Shown: positions 19,440-32,600, counted from the stretch's first letter. The stretch: DNA of 64,000 bases from Cymbomonas tetramitiformis (GCA_001247695.2 LGRX02030290.1:62001-126000), one strand, 5' to 3'. Numbers and translations: made by a program. The notes: generated from the letters alone by a model not told the origin.

Positions 19440-19620
19440 GCCCGGGTAATATTTTCGGTAAATTACCGGCACGGGTATTACCGGTAAATTACCTGGGAAT
19501 ACCGACCCCCTTAATCGTCTTACCTGTCATACTTAAGGATCTTACCAGTGATTTACCATGGTAACCTGGTATTACCAAGGTAATTTACCATGTTACCCAC
19601 AGATTACCATCGATTTTACC
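19440..19620. repeat. Cluster of GGTAAATTACC palindromes
   Basis: At least a dozen GGTAA and TTACC words in about 180 bp, several forming GGTAAATTACC, TTACCATGGTAA and similar palindromes. It starts exactly where the acidic coding relic loses coding character. Function unknown. Confidence 0.5.
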
Positions 19621-19730
19621 ATCCAGATCAAAATCGGCGGCGCACAAGAACACCGACGACTCACCCTGAAATCAAGATTGGCAGCGTTACAAACTCTGTT
19701 CAAAATCATGGCCCGACCAGGCGACACTAT

Positions 19731-20062
19731 TTGATGCTACCATAAAATTGTAATGATCGTTACCAATCCATCGCAAGTGAAAAAAATAAATTCCGAGCTC
19801 CAAGCCGATTGTTGGGTGATTTCCGTGATTTTGACTCTGTCTGCACTTCTGCAAAAAAAGGTATTCGTCGATTATATAGAGGCATGTGTTGGTCGACACC
19901 ATGTGATGCTACCATACAATTGTAATGATCGTTACCAATCCATCGCAGGTGAAAAAAAAAATCCGAGCTCCAAGCCGAATGTTGGGTGATTTCCGCGATT
20001 TGACTCTGTCCGCACTTCTGCAAAAAAGTATTCATCGATTATATAGAGGCAGGCACATGCCC
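19731..20062. repeat. Two tandem copies of a 170 bp noncoding unit
   Basis: GATGCTACCATA, AATGATCGTTACCAATCC, CGAGCTCCAAGCCGA, TGGGTGATTTCCG and TCGATTATATAGAGGCA occur in the same order at 19731-19893 and 19905-20052. The copies differ by small indels in A runs. No coding potential. Confidence 0.75.
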
Positions 20063-20397
20063 AAAAATACCCCCAGCAGCTGTTCAACAGAATTTCCTTA
20101 AGTATGGTGATGGCGGGTCACATAATAATTGCATGTGTGCACATACGGTGTGAGTGATAATGAGGTGCCATATCATCCACCTAGCTCCATGATAATTTTA
20201 TAAGGTATACGAAGAATCGTGGCAAATGGATGTCTAGAACTTGAGTTATTGCCGAAAATGTGAAAATAAATTCCTAGAAAACAGAACAGTATGAGCAGTA
20301 TGGCAATTCGCCCTCAAGGTGTTAAAACAATGTAATGAACTTCATTGTTGTGCTGCCGAGGATCATGGGTGCGGCGTGCCCGAGGCCACGAGTGATC

Positions 20398-20605
20398 GTA
20401 TTCGATGACCGCTCGATAATCATCGATGAACGCTCGATAGGGTTCGATGACCTCTCGATAATACTCGATGACCTCTCGATGATATTCGATGACCGCTCGA
20501 TAATATTCGATGACCACTCGATGATATTCGATGTCCACTCGATGAGAATCGATAACCGCTCGATAATATTCAATGACCGCTCGATGAGATTCGATGACCG
20601 CTCAT
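20398..20605. repeat. 21 bp minisatellite, about ten units
   Basis: Units of the form TCGATGACCGCTCGATAATAT repeat about ten times with point changes but almost constant length. Because 21 is divisible by three, all frames stay open across it, which explains spurious frames of FDDRSII type on both strands. Confidence 0.85.
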
Positions 20606-20752
20606 AACATGACGACATGGTGACATGACATGGTGACATGATGACATGATGCCGTTATGACATAACGACATGATGCCATGACGACATTATGACATGATGA
20701 TATGATAACATGATGACACGATGGCATGATGACATGATGACATATGATCATA
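20606..20752. repeat. ATGACAT microsatellite-like tract
   Basis: Degenerate array of GACATGATG and TGACATGA words directly after the minisatellite. The same word family fills the 5' part of the TGTCAGGG-family LTRs. Confidence 0.6.
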
Positions 20753-20872
20753 ATTCACCCGAATCGAAAATGCTTGACTGCGCTGTCCCTGTCGTCCCCG
20801 ACCAGAGTACTAATCTCGCCTAACGGTGCTTCAAAATCAGAAACGATTAAATGCGCCGTCCCTGTTGATACG

Positions 20873-21461
20873 GCTGTAGATACAAGCGCCGTGAATATAT
20901 TATCAATATACAATGAAACACTGCAAAGTTGGACAGCAATGCAGGTGAACGGATGAGCGGGTTTGTGAGTGCAGTCTCTGTAAGAGGATCTCCTGAAGCA
21001 CAACGCTTCCTCACTTTTATACCTACGTCACCCATCATCTTAGATGGTACCGCCATTGGGTTGTGAACCCGAGACGTAGGTTGAACGACCAGCATGGTAG
21101 TAACGACTAGTTCGTTCATGCTGCACATGCGAGTTCTGCGCATGCTGAAAGCTAAAGATGGTTCTTGGTTTGTTTCCAAGATGTATCTTTGCTTTGCCAT
21201 CTTCGAGTTCAATCATACGAACTCTCGATGACAGGGATGCCTGATGATATGACATAATCATCTGGCGACATGTACAGTCATCGTCGACCGTACTGACGAC
21301 TGTCATAAATGTATGACGCGACTCGACCTGTACAATCATGATCGACCATACTGTCGACTGTCATAATAATATATGACATGACATGACATGGTATGACATG
21401 TATGACAGGTATGACACGTATGACATGTATGACACATATGTCATCGGTCATAACCCTGACA
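20873..21461 (-). repeat. LTR copy 5, strongly diverged member of the TGTCAGGG family
   Basis: Ends CCCTGACA at 21454-21461 (LTR start on the minus strand). The order of features matches the other copies: ATGACAT-rich block, GTCGACCGTACTGAC, a GAACTCTCGATGACA block, a three-way-junction fold (21022-21080), then TATAAAAG on the minus strand. The outer stem of the fold has a completely different sequence but still pairs. A 40 bp sequence (CTGTCGTCCCCGACCAG, then ACTAATCTCGCC) occurs both at about 20788 and directly after the LTR at about 21464. The distal boundary is uncertain. Confidence 0.55.
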
Positions 21462-21838
21462 CCTGTCGTCCCCGACCAGGGTACTAATCTCGCCCAACGG
21501 TGCTCGACTTCCGTGTGATTTTGGGAACGGTATTTTCACCGTGGTACCATCGACTGGCCAATCGCGTTTCAGAAACGAATCGCATCCAAAACCGAATCGG
21601 ACGGGCGACGCGAATTGACAGCGCCGTCACGATTCGCGCGTGATGACTTCCACGCGACTGCGTGATGAGACATCTCGACGTCCCATAAAAAATCAAATCG
21701 GACGGGCGACGCGGCGCGATTGCGCGCGGAAGGGAGCGGGCGCGCCGTCGCGATGCGCGCTGTGAATTTAGTTTGTTTGTAAGTGTAATGTAATTGGCAA
21801 TTGTAATCGTAATTGTGTGATGAACAGGACCACCAATA
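21462..21838. other. GC-rich intergenic stretch with GGACGGGCGACGCG repeats
   Basis: AAAACCGAATCGGACGGGCGACGCG and AAAATCAAATCGGACGGGCGACGCG-like segments occur near 21580 and 21690, each followed by CGCGC-rich palindromic sequence. No open frame of note. Confidence 0.4.
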
Positions 21839-21839
21839 T

Positions 21840-23249
21840 AATAAATATAATAATGATAATTTAAAAAAAAATCGTATAACGTAGGAGGAACGTATATCGT
21901 AGGTAAAAATTACAGAGATTGAGAAATGATAATATAATCACGTAATAGTTGCGAGATGCATGCGCATGCAGACATGCATGATATGTGTCACAACATATGC
22001 ATAATCATATATGATCGCACACGTGCCGACGCTAAAAGATTACAATATGCGTTCACACAATTATTTTATACATCCGTATGTAGATCAGAATGGCCCATCA
22101 ATTGAGTGCATTCATCTCTCGCTTCACTAAGATCCATATCTGAAAATATAATAATAATAATAATAATAATAAAAATAATCGTATAACGTAGGAGGAACGT
22201 ATATCGTAGGTAAAAATTACAGAGATTGAGAAATGATAATATAATCACGTAATAGTTGCGAGATGCATGCGCATGCAGACATGCATGATATGTGTCACAA
22301 CATATGCATAATCATATATGATCGCACACGTGCCAGACGCTATAAAAATTATAATATGCGTTGACACAATTATTTTATACATCCGTATGTAGATCAGGAA
22401 TGGTATACTGAATTGAGTGCATTCATCTCTGCTTCACTAAGATCCATATCTGAAAATATAATAATAATAATAATAATAATCGTATAACGTAGGAGGAACG
22501 TATATCGTAGGTAAAAATTACAGAGATTGAGAAATGATAATATAATCACGTAATAGTTGCGAGATGCATGCGCATGCAGACATGCATGATATGTGTCACA
22601 ACATATGCATAATCATATATGATCGCACACGTGCCAGACGCTATAAAAATTATAATATGCGTTGACACAATTATTTTAAACATCCGTATGTCGATCAGGA
22701 ATGGTCTACTGAATTGAGTGCATTTATTCATCTCCGCTTCACTAAGATCCATATCTAAAAAATCTAGTTGCTGATGGGTGACCGATTTATGAAACGACCG
22801 ATATCGTGAATGCTTGCAGACACGCTTGCTAAAATATAATGATAATAATAATAATAAGAAGAAGAAGAAGAAGAAGAAGAAGAATCGTATAACGTAGGAG
22901 GAACGTATATCGTAGGTAAAAATTGCAGAGATTGAGAAATGATAATATAATCACGTAATAGTTGCGAGATGCATGCGCATGCAGACATGCATGATATGTG
23001 TCACAACATATGCATAATCATATATGATCGCACACGTGCCAGACGCTATAAAAATTATAATATGCGTTCACACAATTATTTTATACACCCGTATGTCGAT
23101 CAGGAATGGTCTACTGAATTGAGTGCATTCATCTCTGCTTCACTAAGATCCATATCTAAAAAATCTAGCTGCTGATGGGTGACCGATTTATGAAACGACC
23201 GATATCGTGAATGCTTGCAGACACGCTTGCTAAAATATAATTATAATAA

Positions 23250-23280
<31 letters not shown>

Positions 23281-23630
23281 AAGAAGAATCGTATAACGTA
23301 GGAGGAACGTATATCGTAGGTAAAAATTACAGAGATTGAGAAATGATAATATAATCACGTTGCGAGATGCATGCGCATGCAGACGTGCATTATATGTGTC
23401 ACAACATATGCATAATCATATATGATCGCACACGTGCCAGACGCTATAAAAATTATAATATGCGTTCACACAATTATTTTATACATCCGTATGTCGATCA
23501 GGAATGGTCTACTGAATTGAGTGCATTCATCTCTGCTTCACTAAGATCCATATCTGAAAAATCTAGTTGCTGATGGGTGACCGATTTATGAAACGACCGA
23601 TATCGTGAATGCTTGCAGACACGCTTGCGG
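21840..23630. repeat. Five tandem copies of a 0.3-0.4 kb unit with variable trinucleotide tracts
   Basis: The start word TCGTATAACGTAGGAGGAAC occurs at 21872, 22179, 22480, 22885 and 23289. Spacing is 307, 301, 405 and 404 bases. The longer later units add about 100 bp (GTGACCGATTTATGAAACGA, CAGACACGCTTGC). Each unit is preceded by a trinucleotide run that is ATA-type before copies 1-3 and AAG-type before copies 4-5. Units carry GATGCATGCGCATGCAGAC and AAGATCCATATCTGAAAA. Noncoding. Confidence 0.9.
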
Positions 23631-26240
23631 ATGCGCCTGCGCCTGCGGATGTGCCTGCACCTGAAGCGTCGTTCTGTGCGGATCTCAGTTCAAAAGCCAC
23701 TTGCTTCAGATCTTCAAGGGAATGATTTGGGTATGTATCTGGTATTATGCGCCTGCGCCTAAGGATGCGCCTGCACCTGAAGCGTCGTTGCGCTGATATT
23801 TGCTATGATCGATGATGCATAAACGCAGTGGCAATTCATGCAGACATTTATTCTGAGTATATACATTGTGTGGACGCGCATGCATGCTACAATTATAAAA
23901 GCACGCAAGTCGTGGCACAACGTGCTTCCGTTTAATAGACATTTATATTTGCAGACGGCGTGCTCACATGTCGCGATGAGATCTAGCGGGCACCTTTCTA
24001 CATCGTCTGCATGTCAAACACGCATGGTGCAATTATTAAATATATTTGCCCACAACTCGCTTCCTGTATCGCAACTGTCGAGCCTGCGTGTCGGTTGGGA
24101 TGCATCCAACGGGATATCTGCCAAGACGCCATGCGAATGGAGACGATACACATTTAAATTCAGCCATTGGCACTACCATGCGAGTATAAAATGTCAATCA
24201 TGATAATCAAGCCAATATATTCAAGCAAATGCGCAGATGGCATCACGATATGCAAGTGTGGCATTTGCGATACAGGAAGCGAGTTGTGAGCGTGTGCTTG
24301 TGCGAATGAGGTATATGAATAGCAGTGATTACTTGTGCTTCGATACAACTTAATCAATAATTAGAAATCCCTCAGATGGGATGCTTCGCTGACAAGTGGC
24401 ATTACCAATTTATATCAGATTCTACGCTACGGACACGTTCATGAATGTACATCGGAATATCCTATATAGATACACACACACACACACACATATGAAGCGT
24501 CGTAGAGCGTGTTTTGATACAGTCATCACTAGTAATTAAATTTATAGAATTTTGTGGAAAAGGTTTCACCGTCGCGACGCGAAAGATTTGATATGGTACC
24601 CGCATACACCGTAGATTTGATAAAATCGTTTCATACAACCGTAGACTTGAAAAATCGTCAAACTCTTGAATAATCATCATTCGGGAGGCATAGTCAGCCA
24701 CGTCGGCTGATTATGAAAAACAACGCAACGCCCGATAATTATGTAGAATACTAGGCGGATCGATCTCAAAAAGGAGATCTCCACGAGGCCATCTGACCGT
24801 AAGATCATGTGCGCGACAGTGCTTCGCTTTTTGCGTCCCAACATGCCATGCCATAACGCGTGGGTGGCGTCGGGGTGAATGTACGCGACTGCAGTGGCAC
24901 TGTCATCGTTAGCGTCTGGCGATCGTGAGATCGGAAGTTCGTCTGTGTCGCCCGATGGGATTCGCGCTTTGCTGCTGCTGCTGATTAAGTAAAGTAAGTA
25001 AGGTAATTTGGGCAGGTTCCAAATCATAATAAGGAGCAGAGGTTAGTCACCTACATGCATGTACTTTTGTGCACCGTCGGTGCGTATTTTTTTATTTTTT
25101 ATTTTCGTATACCTGACACCCAACGTATTTCAAGGAGTTGGGAAATTTGAAAAACAGATTGTTTTGAATATGAAACATACATATAACGTGTTATATGATA
25201 TGTAGGATGGGGTGATTAGTGTTTTTTTTTTCCATTTTCGGACGGTAGGAATAGATGCACCTTCAGTGCGATTATGCAGGCGCAGGCTCTGTGTTGCTGT
25301 GGCGTCCTCGCCCCAGCACGCGACGTTCATCGGATCGAGCTTCTGTCATGATCGCCCGTTGCGATTCGAGATTTGCTGCTGATTAAAGTAATATGCAATA
25401 CTGCAATTTGCCCTCGTGGGTGCTGATCATAAAGGTCAGGGGTCAAGAATATAACGATGACCATCGTCGCGTGTAGTGAATCAGTGTAGACTACCACCGC
25501 AAACCTCGTGAAAGATCTATCACCGATTGCCATTTGTGCCAATGCGCAGTCGTTTACGTATGCACTCCCGTGCGTTTGTTTCGCATGGCAGTTAGTGTGA
25601 GAGCTGTAGAGATTTAGTCGATACTAAGGATATGCATTCCTGCTTTAGTCGATACTACGGTACCGTTCAGTTATATGGTCTTATGACAGCTGGGTAGTCA
25701 ATACTAAGGTGTCTTACATGCATCATCGTTCGATGGCAATTTCGATCTCGCGGTCGAATTTAAGTTGCTAAGGAATCTATTTCAAAATGGAGCAGAAGCC
25801 AATGGTTTACTATGAGTTCGGATGAGGCATCGAGCAGAATGCACTCGTTAAAGTGAATCAGCACTGCCTGTCCCCGATTATTGTATATCCGATTGTTTTG
25901 GGCGGCGTCTCCTATATTCAGCGCTCGGCGTTTCGTTAAATAAATTGCTGAAATCTGAGCACGAGTCCAAAACTAGATCACACTGAGTTGCGGGCACACA
26001 ATTTATAGCTGAGGTCTGTGAAAAAGCGGCGGATTCCAACAATTGAGGGTCGCGCCCGTTTGTTAATGCAAAGTGCGCATAGGACAAATGTGCGTTAGCT
26101 CGCCCATATTGACGATGCCAAGTCGATGTTGTCCGCGTGTGGCTGCTTACGCCGAGTTGCTCGCTTTCTAAACAAAATGCGATGCGATACGTATTGGGAT
26201 ATGTTATAGTCGAGGAAAGCTTACGATTGAGATACATCCA
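23630..26240. other. Intergenic region upstream of the reductase gene
   Basis: Holds two copies of a GATGCGCCTGCGCCT/CACCTGAAGCGTCGTT segment (23629-23675 and 23748-23792), a CA microsatellite (24472-24490), two related segments with TTGCTGCTGATTAA (near 24970 and 25373), and three TAGTCGATACTAAGG-like words (25615-25710). No gene recognised. A 119-codon frame on the minus strand at 25878-26237 has no recognisable content. Confidence 0.4.
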
Positions 26241-26247
26241 TATATAA
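26241..26247 (+). promoter_or_regulatory. Candidate TATA box of the reductase gene
   Basis: TATATAA lies 39 bases before the proposed ATG (26280) in otherwise mixed sequence. The spacing allows transcription start just before the start codon, giving a very short 5' leader. Position only; no other promoter element is evident. Confidence 0.35.
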
Positions 26248-26279
26248 CAATACGCATTTTTACGAAGTAAGCAGTAATA

Positions 26280-26600
26280 ATGACAGCGTCACCGTGCAAG
26301 CAACTCTGTACAAACCTTCTCATTACTGGAGGAACCGGGTTCGTGGGTAAAGCAGTCCTCCGGCGGGTACTTCAATGCAACCCAAATGTTCGGGTAACTT
26401 TGCTGATTAGGGCGCGACCAAACGCAACTGCTGACCAGCGATTGGGAAAATTGCTCAAAGACGTGTTGTGCGATATGCAAGATGTGCAATCTAACGTATC
26501 AGCTCTTGAAGGGGATTTACAAGACCCTCGACTGTGGCAATCCTTGCCGGCTATGCAGTTGGCTGAGAGACTTACACACGTGGTCCACTGCGGGGCATCG
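26280..26600 (+). CDS. FAR: FAR exon 1 (nucleotide-binding motif)
   Basis: ATG to CACTGCGGGGCATCG/gtaggt, 107 codons, phase 0. Carries the glycine-rich NADPH-binding loop TGGTGFVGKAVLRRVL and ends VVHCGAS, the usual position just before VRFD in this family. Confidence 0.85.
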
Positions 26601-29600
26601 GTAGGTGTTTGCATACATATGACGTGAATTTCGTACCATTACTCGCTATTTACGTAAGGCCGCTTGTAGCGGCGCCGTGAGTACCACAGCTTGGTATAAC
26701 ATATCCATGCGATTGTGACAAGTTTTCAACCTACATGGATATCCTTTCATCGAGTTTCCAATTCCAATCGAACTTGACACCATCTTGGATCGCAAGCAGC
26801 ACAATTTGCTGGATAAGTTGATGCATATGTTTGTATGATGATGCTTGGCACATCACGCCATTAGCATTTGAGCTTATCTGCTACCGCGAGCTGCTCAACA
26901 GTACGAGATCGCATGCACTGACGCCATCACTATGCAGGCTCTCGCGAACGTGTGGCGGCACGAGACCAGAGCCTGTAGGTTTCGGTGTAATAAACACACA
27001 CACACACGCACACATCCTCCAACGTGCAACCCTGTGTCAATGAGGGCACTGTAATGGAATAATAATGCAAGGGCATTCCATGCCACGTTATGTCCGCGTG
27101 ATATCGAAAACAACTGGTATATACGAGTCCTGATATATAAGTAGAGATTATACACCTGCCACATCTTACGAGATTGTGACTGCAGTCTGGTGCGCTAACT
27201 TACTGTTAGAGCTCGTATGCCATGAAAATCGGGACGCGCAGGATATATAGATATATATATATATATATATATTCTGAATACACCTTGTTGTGCAATATAT
27301 ATAATATATACTGCATACGCGCATCTTCCTTGACGACGGATATATACTGTATATGCGACACTACGTGCACTATCGGAAATCACAGTCTGCATCTGAGTAA
27401 TGATCGTTATCTTGGTGGCCTTGTTTGATTGACGAGAAATCAGGTGTATGCGTGTCAAGTTTATATGGTAATGCATGCACTGTGTGTCACCATGGGCGAT
27501 GGCTGTGACAGTACTAACACGATGCTGTTGCGTATGATTGTTGGACGACCGGGCACAGTGCCCATATGCGCAATTGTGTATAATCCCGTGGTGCTGATTG
27601 TGGCCTTGCAGGTCAGATTTGACAGCCCCATCGAGGTTGCGATACACGCGAATGTGGCGGCGACCGTTGCACTGCATCGCTACGCCTGCACTGAGTGTCA
27701 CAGTCTCGTGGGATTCATTCATATATCGACAGCGTTTGTGTCCGCAAGCAATGGACCTATGCCGATTGCTGCGGAGCCAGTCCCTTGCTTTCCCGCACAT
27801 GTGCACAACGCACTGCTTCCACTTCTCGATCCAGTGTTTCCAGATTGGGAAGCGCTTAGCATCGAGCGGGCATCCCCATCCAATGTAGCTGCTGCGCCTC
27901 CGCATATGGCACGAGACCAGAGTTTGCTGGCCAGTGAATGCGAAGAACGCTGCTCAGCAGTAAAACCAGCTTCCAGCTACATACTTGGAAGCCCAGGACA
28001 GTCGGGCGTATGCAAAGATTGTATACATATATGTTGGGACGAGTTCCGTGGACACCATCCAAACACATATACGTTCAGGTAAAATGCGAATTGCGAGGTC
28101 GATCGAATGATCCCACCAAATAAACAAAACAGTGTGATCCATGATATGCACAACACTACACCACACTACATCACCCTACAAAATAGCTACTGTAGCTATA
28201 TGAAAAAACAGTGTGTTCAGCTTTTTCTTTTATCATGGGCTTATCATGAAATGCACCTTAATCATGCATACGTGACTAAGTAAGTAAGTATGTGTGTGTG
28301 TGTGTGTGTGTGTGTATTCCTAAATGCGTATCACATATACTGGGATGATACTGGGCTGGTTTTCATTGGCTGCTGCATCACTGTGCTATTATGTGTGTGT
28401 GCGAGAGTGTGTGTAATATGCATGTGATGTGTGTGCGCGCGTGTGTGTGCGCAACATATTCATGTGTGTTTGTATGTGTAATGTAATATTGACGGCGCTT
28501 ATATGCATCATGCGTGGGTGTGTATATCACGCAGTCCCCCAAATATGTGTAAGTGCCATCCATGCTACCAACAGAGGAATATCCTGACATACCAAGACCG
28601 CTCAAAAGCTGTCATACACAAGTTTGAAATGCCATCATGCATATCGTGATGATATGTAATACAATGATAAAGCGGGCATCGCGGCGGTTCGTGATCTATG
28701 CTTCATTACCAACAGGTAGTCAGTCATCAAAGACAATGCTGTTGCGGTTCGCGATATTATTGTCTCGGTGATGGTTAATCGAGGTATAGTTGCATGAAGT
28801 GTCGTTAGTTTCTTTTTTATGCTGAATGTCACGTGGATGATGTGAAATGTGCATGCAAATCACGTATCGCATACACCCCTGGCATTGTTGTTTTGTTAAT
28901 CGCTTTTGGGGTATCGACAAATTTTTTGTGCAGACAAACAACACGGCCGTCAATTAAATTATTTCCCGATTGCTTTGTTTGTCGGAACCCCTGATTGGCT
29001 GATAGATTTAATACATTGTGATTGCTGATGGTCAGTTTGTCGCCCAAAGCGTCGGGCCTCCATCAATGCATTATCGATCGTTTGTTGGTCATTATATCAA
29101 CTTTCGATCGAGCCAATCAAATTTCGATCAACTCACCCCTCATCTGTCGTGATTAGAATGCATTCACTTTGCAAGAGGGAAAATCCTGCAGGCGTACTAG
29201 AAACCCACGAGATCTGCTTTTGTTGTGGGCAATAGTAAAAAGCGGCAAGTGTGTCTGCAGAGCATTTATATCAAGGCATATGTATGTTCGAATGGCAAGT
29301 GCAAAATAATAGAGTGTGTTCCAATTGAGGGTGAGGCCATCTTCTGGCCGTGGGAGGAGAACAAAAATGATCCTGATGGCAACATATACCAAGGGAGCAG
29401 GCACATGAATTGCATGCGCTTTTGGCACGCACAAAAAAGTCAGAGCGTGCGTGGAAGGCTTTTGGCATCGAGACTTCTGGACCATGACGGCTTTTGCCTG
29501 AGACCTACCAGTTTTCTTGAAGAGTTATCTGGGGTATATTCCCTCTACTTGTGACGGTATTTTTGGACAAGTGACAGACAGCTGTTTTGTTATTCTTGTA

Positions 29601-32600
29601 CCCAGCAGTAGTGGGCTCCTCGTGCTTATAAGTTATCCGATTTGGACTAGTTTTCTAGTCTCTGCAAAGCTCACTGATGAGGTCTGTGGGTTGACCGAAA
29701 AGCTTATGAGTAGCCAGCAAGCTCCGGTATGTTTATCGTTATTACACAGCAGTATTATTTTGGTTTATTCATTATTATCAGTGCTGACATATCAAAAAAA
29801 GTGTACCACAAAATCTTGTATCTTCACTTGCTTGACTTCGAGCCGGCACTCGGTCGTATCTGTTTTTACCACACTACTACGTGCATATTTCGAGCACATA
29901 CCGTACATACGCGAAAGTTTTTTATTATAACTAGACTCAGAGTCTGATGACTCTGAGTAAGTTATGCATGGGTCACGTGCCATTAATATATAACATTTTT
30001 TGTTTGTTTTGTCAAACATGCCTGGTAAATAGTGACTTCGCATTAAATCACTATTGGTTGTTTGTTTGTCGGTGAGTGTATTTTGGTTGCCGGATTTAAT
30101 TTATTATCGATTGTTTATTGTGTATTGTCGGGGAATTTCCCACGCTTTGATTTAATTCAATAGATTTAACTATTTTCATTGTAGTCCCTATGCAATTATG
30201 GGGGTGTTGAATTAATTTGTTCCAGATGCAACAATGCCAGGTGTGTGTGTGTGTGTATGCAGCATGTTTCCTTTTTTGACATGGGGTGTCCATGCTGTGT
30301 GGTGTGACTGCATTCATGACATAACCATGGACCAACAGGTCCCATCCATCGACCGGGAGCCACTGGGGGGCATGCCAGCAGGGTCCGCTTACTCCGTTAC
30401 CCAGAGACCAACAATTGTTGGGCGATGATCGGTCACATCGTATCATCCTTCCATGCTGCCTTGCATCTGGGTTGGGAATATGTATGAGTTTGTGGTATCT
30501 TGTCACGGCCCCGCCCTGCTCTTGATTTGCTTTTCACATCCACTGGGATGATGATGGGCTGGCTTTTGTTGGCCGATCTCATGCCGTTCAGTGTGTGTAT
30601 GCAGCAGTCCCTTACACACATGGTGTGGCAGAGAGTATACACAAAATATATATGCAGCAGTGTATGCTACCACCATGCGCACACCGCGGCTGAGCAGGTG
30701 TCGCATATGGCATGGCTCAACTTATTGTCAGACGCATATTCAGCATGAACTGATGTATACAGTAACTTGCATTCAGTAATATTCATTATAAAGTGCCGAA
30801 GCTAAGTCATGTCGTGTATTTTCAAGGTCATTCCACGCTTACTGGAGGCAAAGACCGCCCATGCTTTGCTCCTAGGCGGGAGCAGGGGGCAAATCCCATC
30901 GGACCCTCTCTCTCCTATACTTCGATTTTGGGTCGTGGAAGGATTAACACCCCCCAGACATTGATTTCCCCTCATGGGGGGCGTTGATCCCCCCTGGTCT
31001 TCATTTTCGGGCGGTGGGGGGTCCGGATCCCCCCCCTCTCTCCAACCCCGCGCGGGTACGGGAGTGCCCCAGCACAGATACCACCACCGGGCGGGAATGT
31101 CCCACGTGCGGATACCACCATCGATCACGCGCGTGGGGGCGGGAGTGCCCCATGCAAGGCGCATTCAAATCTCCCCCCCTCCTAGACTTTGCAATGTCCT
31201 TTGCCTAGGAGCAAAGTGTGGGCAGCCAAAAGTGGTCCCTTGTTATTGAACAGTGTATGTAATGTATGTATGCCACTCGATGTTCACCTGATAGGCAACA
31301 TTTTGAAAGTATTGTTTTGAAAATAGTACTACAAAATACCTGCATATGCATTGGCGCTTTGGCAGCCTGTGACACGTTTGTATGACTCAGTGGTGTTGTT
31401 CATATCATGTGTGGCGGTGTGCATGACTGGGCGGCCACAGCAAGGCGTTTGCAGAGCAGCTTATTACTCAGCAGCACGCACAGCAGAGAGCAAAATTCAA
31501 GCTGGTTGTCGTGCGTCCATCAATAATTGGCAGCTCAACCAAGCTACATGACCCAGGAAACGATTCTCTGTCAGCACTGAATGGAGTCATCGCCACGGCG
31601 ATGTGCGGCTTTCTGCATGCTGCCCGCGCGAATGAGGTCGTCAAGCTGAATGTTGTGCCCGTGGATTGTGTTGCTCGGGTGGTGGTTTCAGTCATGTCCG
31701 GTATTATACATCCTGACAGCAGCAGCAGCAGCAGCCCAAATGTGGACGACGATGTAGGAGATGCGCACCACAAAAATATCGCTGAGGCGCCACAATATTT
31801 TAATTGTAAAGCGCAGCGAATTAGTAAAGAAGAAGCGGAGTGTGGATACTGTGAGGAAGTGGAGATCATTCACGCAACAGTGGATCCTGCGCATTCAATC
31901 TCATTCCGCGATTTGCTTGAGCAGAACAGCGACAATTGGTTGCGAAGGCTGAAGAAGGTTCCGGGATACATTCCGCTATATCTGCCAAATGGCACTCATC
32001 TTATTCGGTTCTGTGATAGCCGTCCAGGACCGATATTCTACTTATTGAACTTCATTGACACCCTCCCCTTGCGCCTCTTGAGTCATTTCTCCCGAAGTGC
32101 AAAATTCCGTAAAGCTGCCACCAAGGTGACGCACTTGGTATTGATATCATCCATGTGGTGTTGCATTTGATTGCGAAGGAATCTCTCTATCTCATACCTC
32201 AGCATAGCATATGATAATATCACGCATGCCTGCTTATGATATCAAAAACACTGGGAGTAACATTTAACTGCCTCATGCCTGCATGTGTTATCAAGAACAC
32301 CGGGAATAATATTAAATGCATGCATCACTCTGTCATCTTCCACCAGCAATGCAATACTTCTCTCGTGTGCCTTCGGGAACATTTAAATGGACTGCAGTGA
32401 ACTAATGCGGTCACTTGTAAATTCACGTTTTCATTGCGCTACAAGTGTCAACAGAAGTGCCGGGTCACATTTTTGTTAGGAAAACATCACGTTGTCATCT
32501 ACTGTAACCGTCGTTCCTGAATGTGCCCAGGCGCTCCACCTTCACCTCCAGTGTGTAACCTTACAAACTTTGCAGACGATTGTGCTATATTGCCACAGGT

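Larger units (their letters stand above)
17220..19440 (-). pseudogene. Acidic-protein coding relic split by a 1.5 kb TIR element
   Basis: On the minus strand, 19440-19001 reads as coding-like sequence in at least two frames and ends SGGSDEEDEDSP. On the other side of the inserted element, about 17490-17220 reads openly as DESDFSDEGYFSEAD, then VYLFDGTDVDASFG, then an acidic run of Glu and Asp. The shared Ser/Asp/Glu-rich character suggests one interrupted gene. It is cut at its 3' side by LTR copy 1. An AG right before the second block (GTATTAG/GACGAG) could be a splice acceptor, in which case the inserted element sits in an intron. No family recognised. Confidence 0.4.

Noticed and set aside
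20398..20605. CRISPR-like regular array
   Set aside because: The 21 bp units are contiguous with no spacers, and the genome is eukaryotic; it is a minisatellite.
25878..26237. Divergent small gene upstream of the reductase
   Set aside because: 119-codon frame with no domain, no promoter evidence, and overlap with the reductase promoter region.
27195..27905. 236-codon minus-strand frame
   Set aside because: Antisense shadow of reductase exon 2 and a TA microsatellite; no domain.
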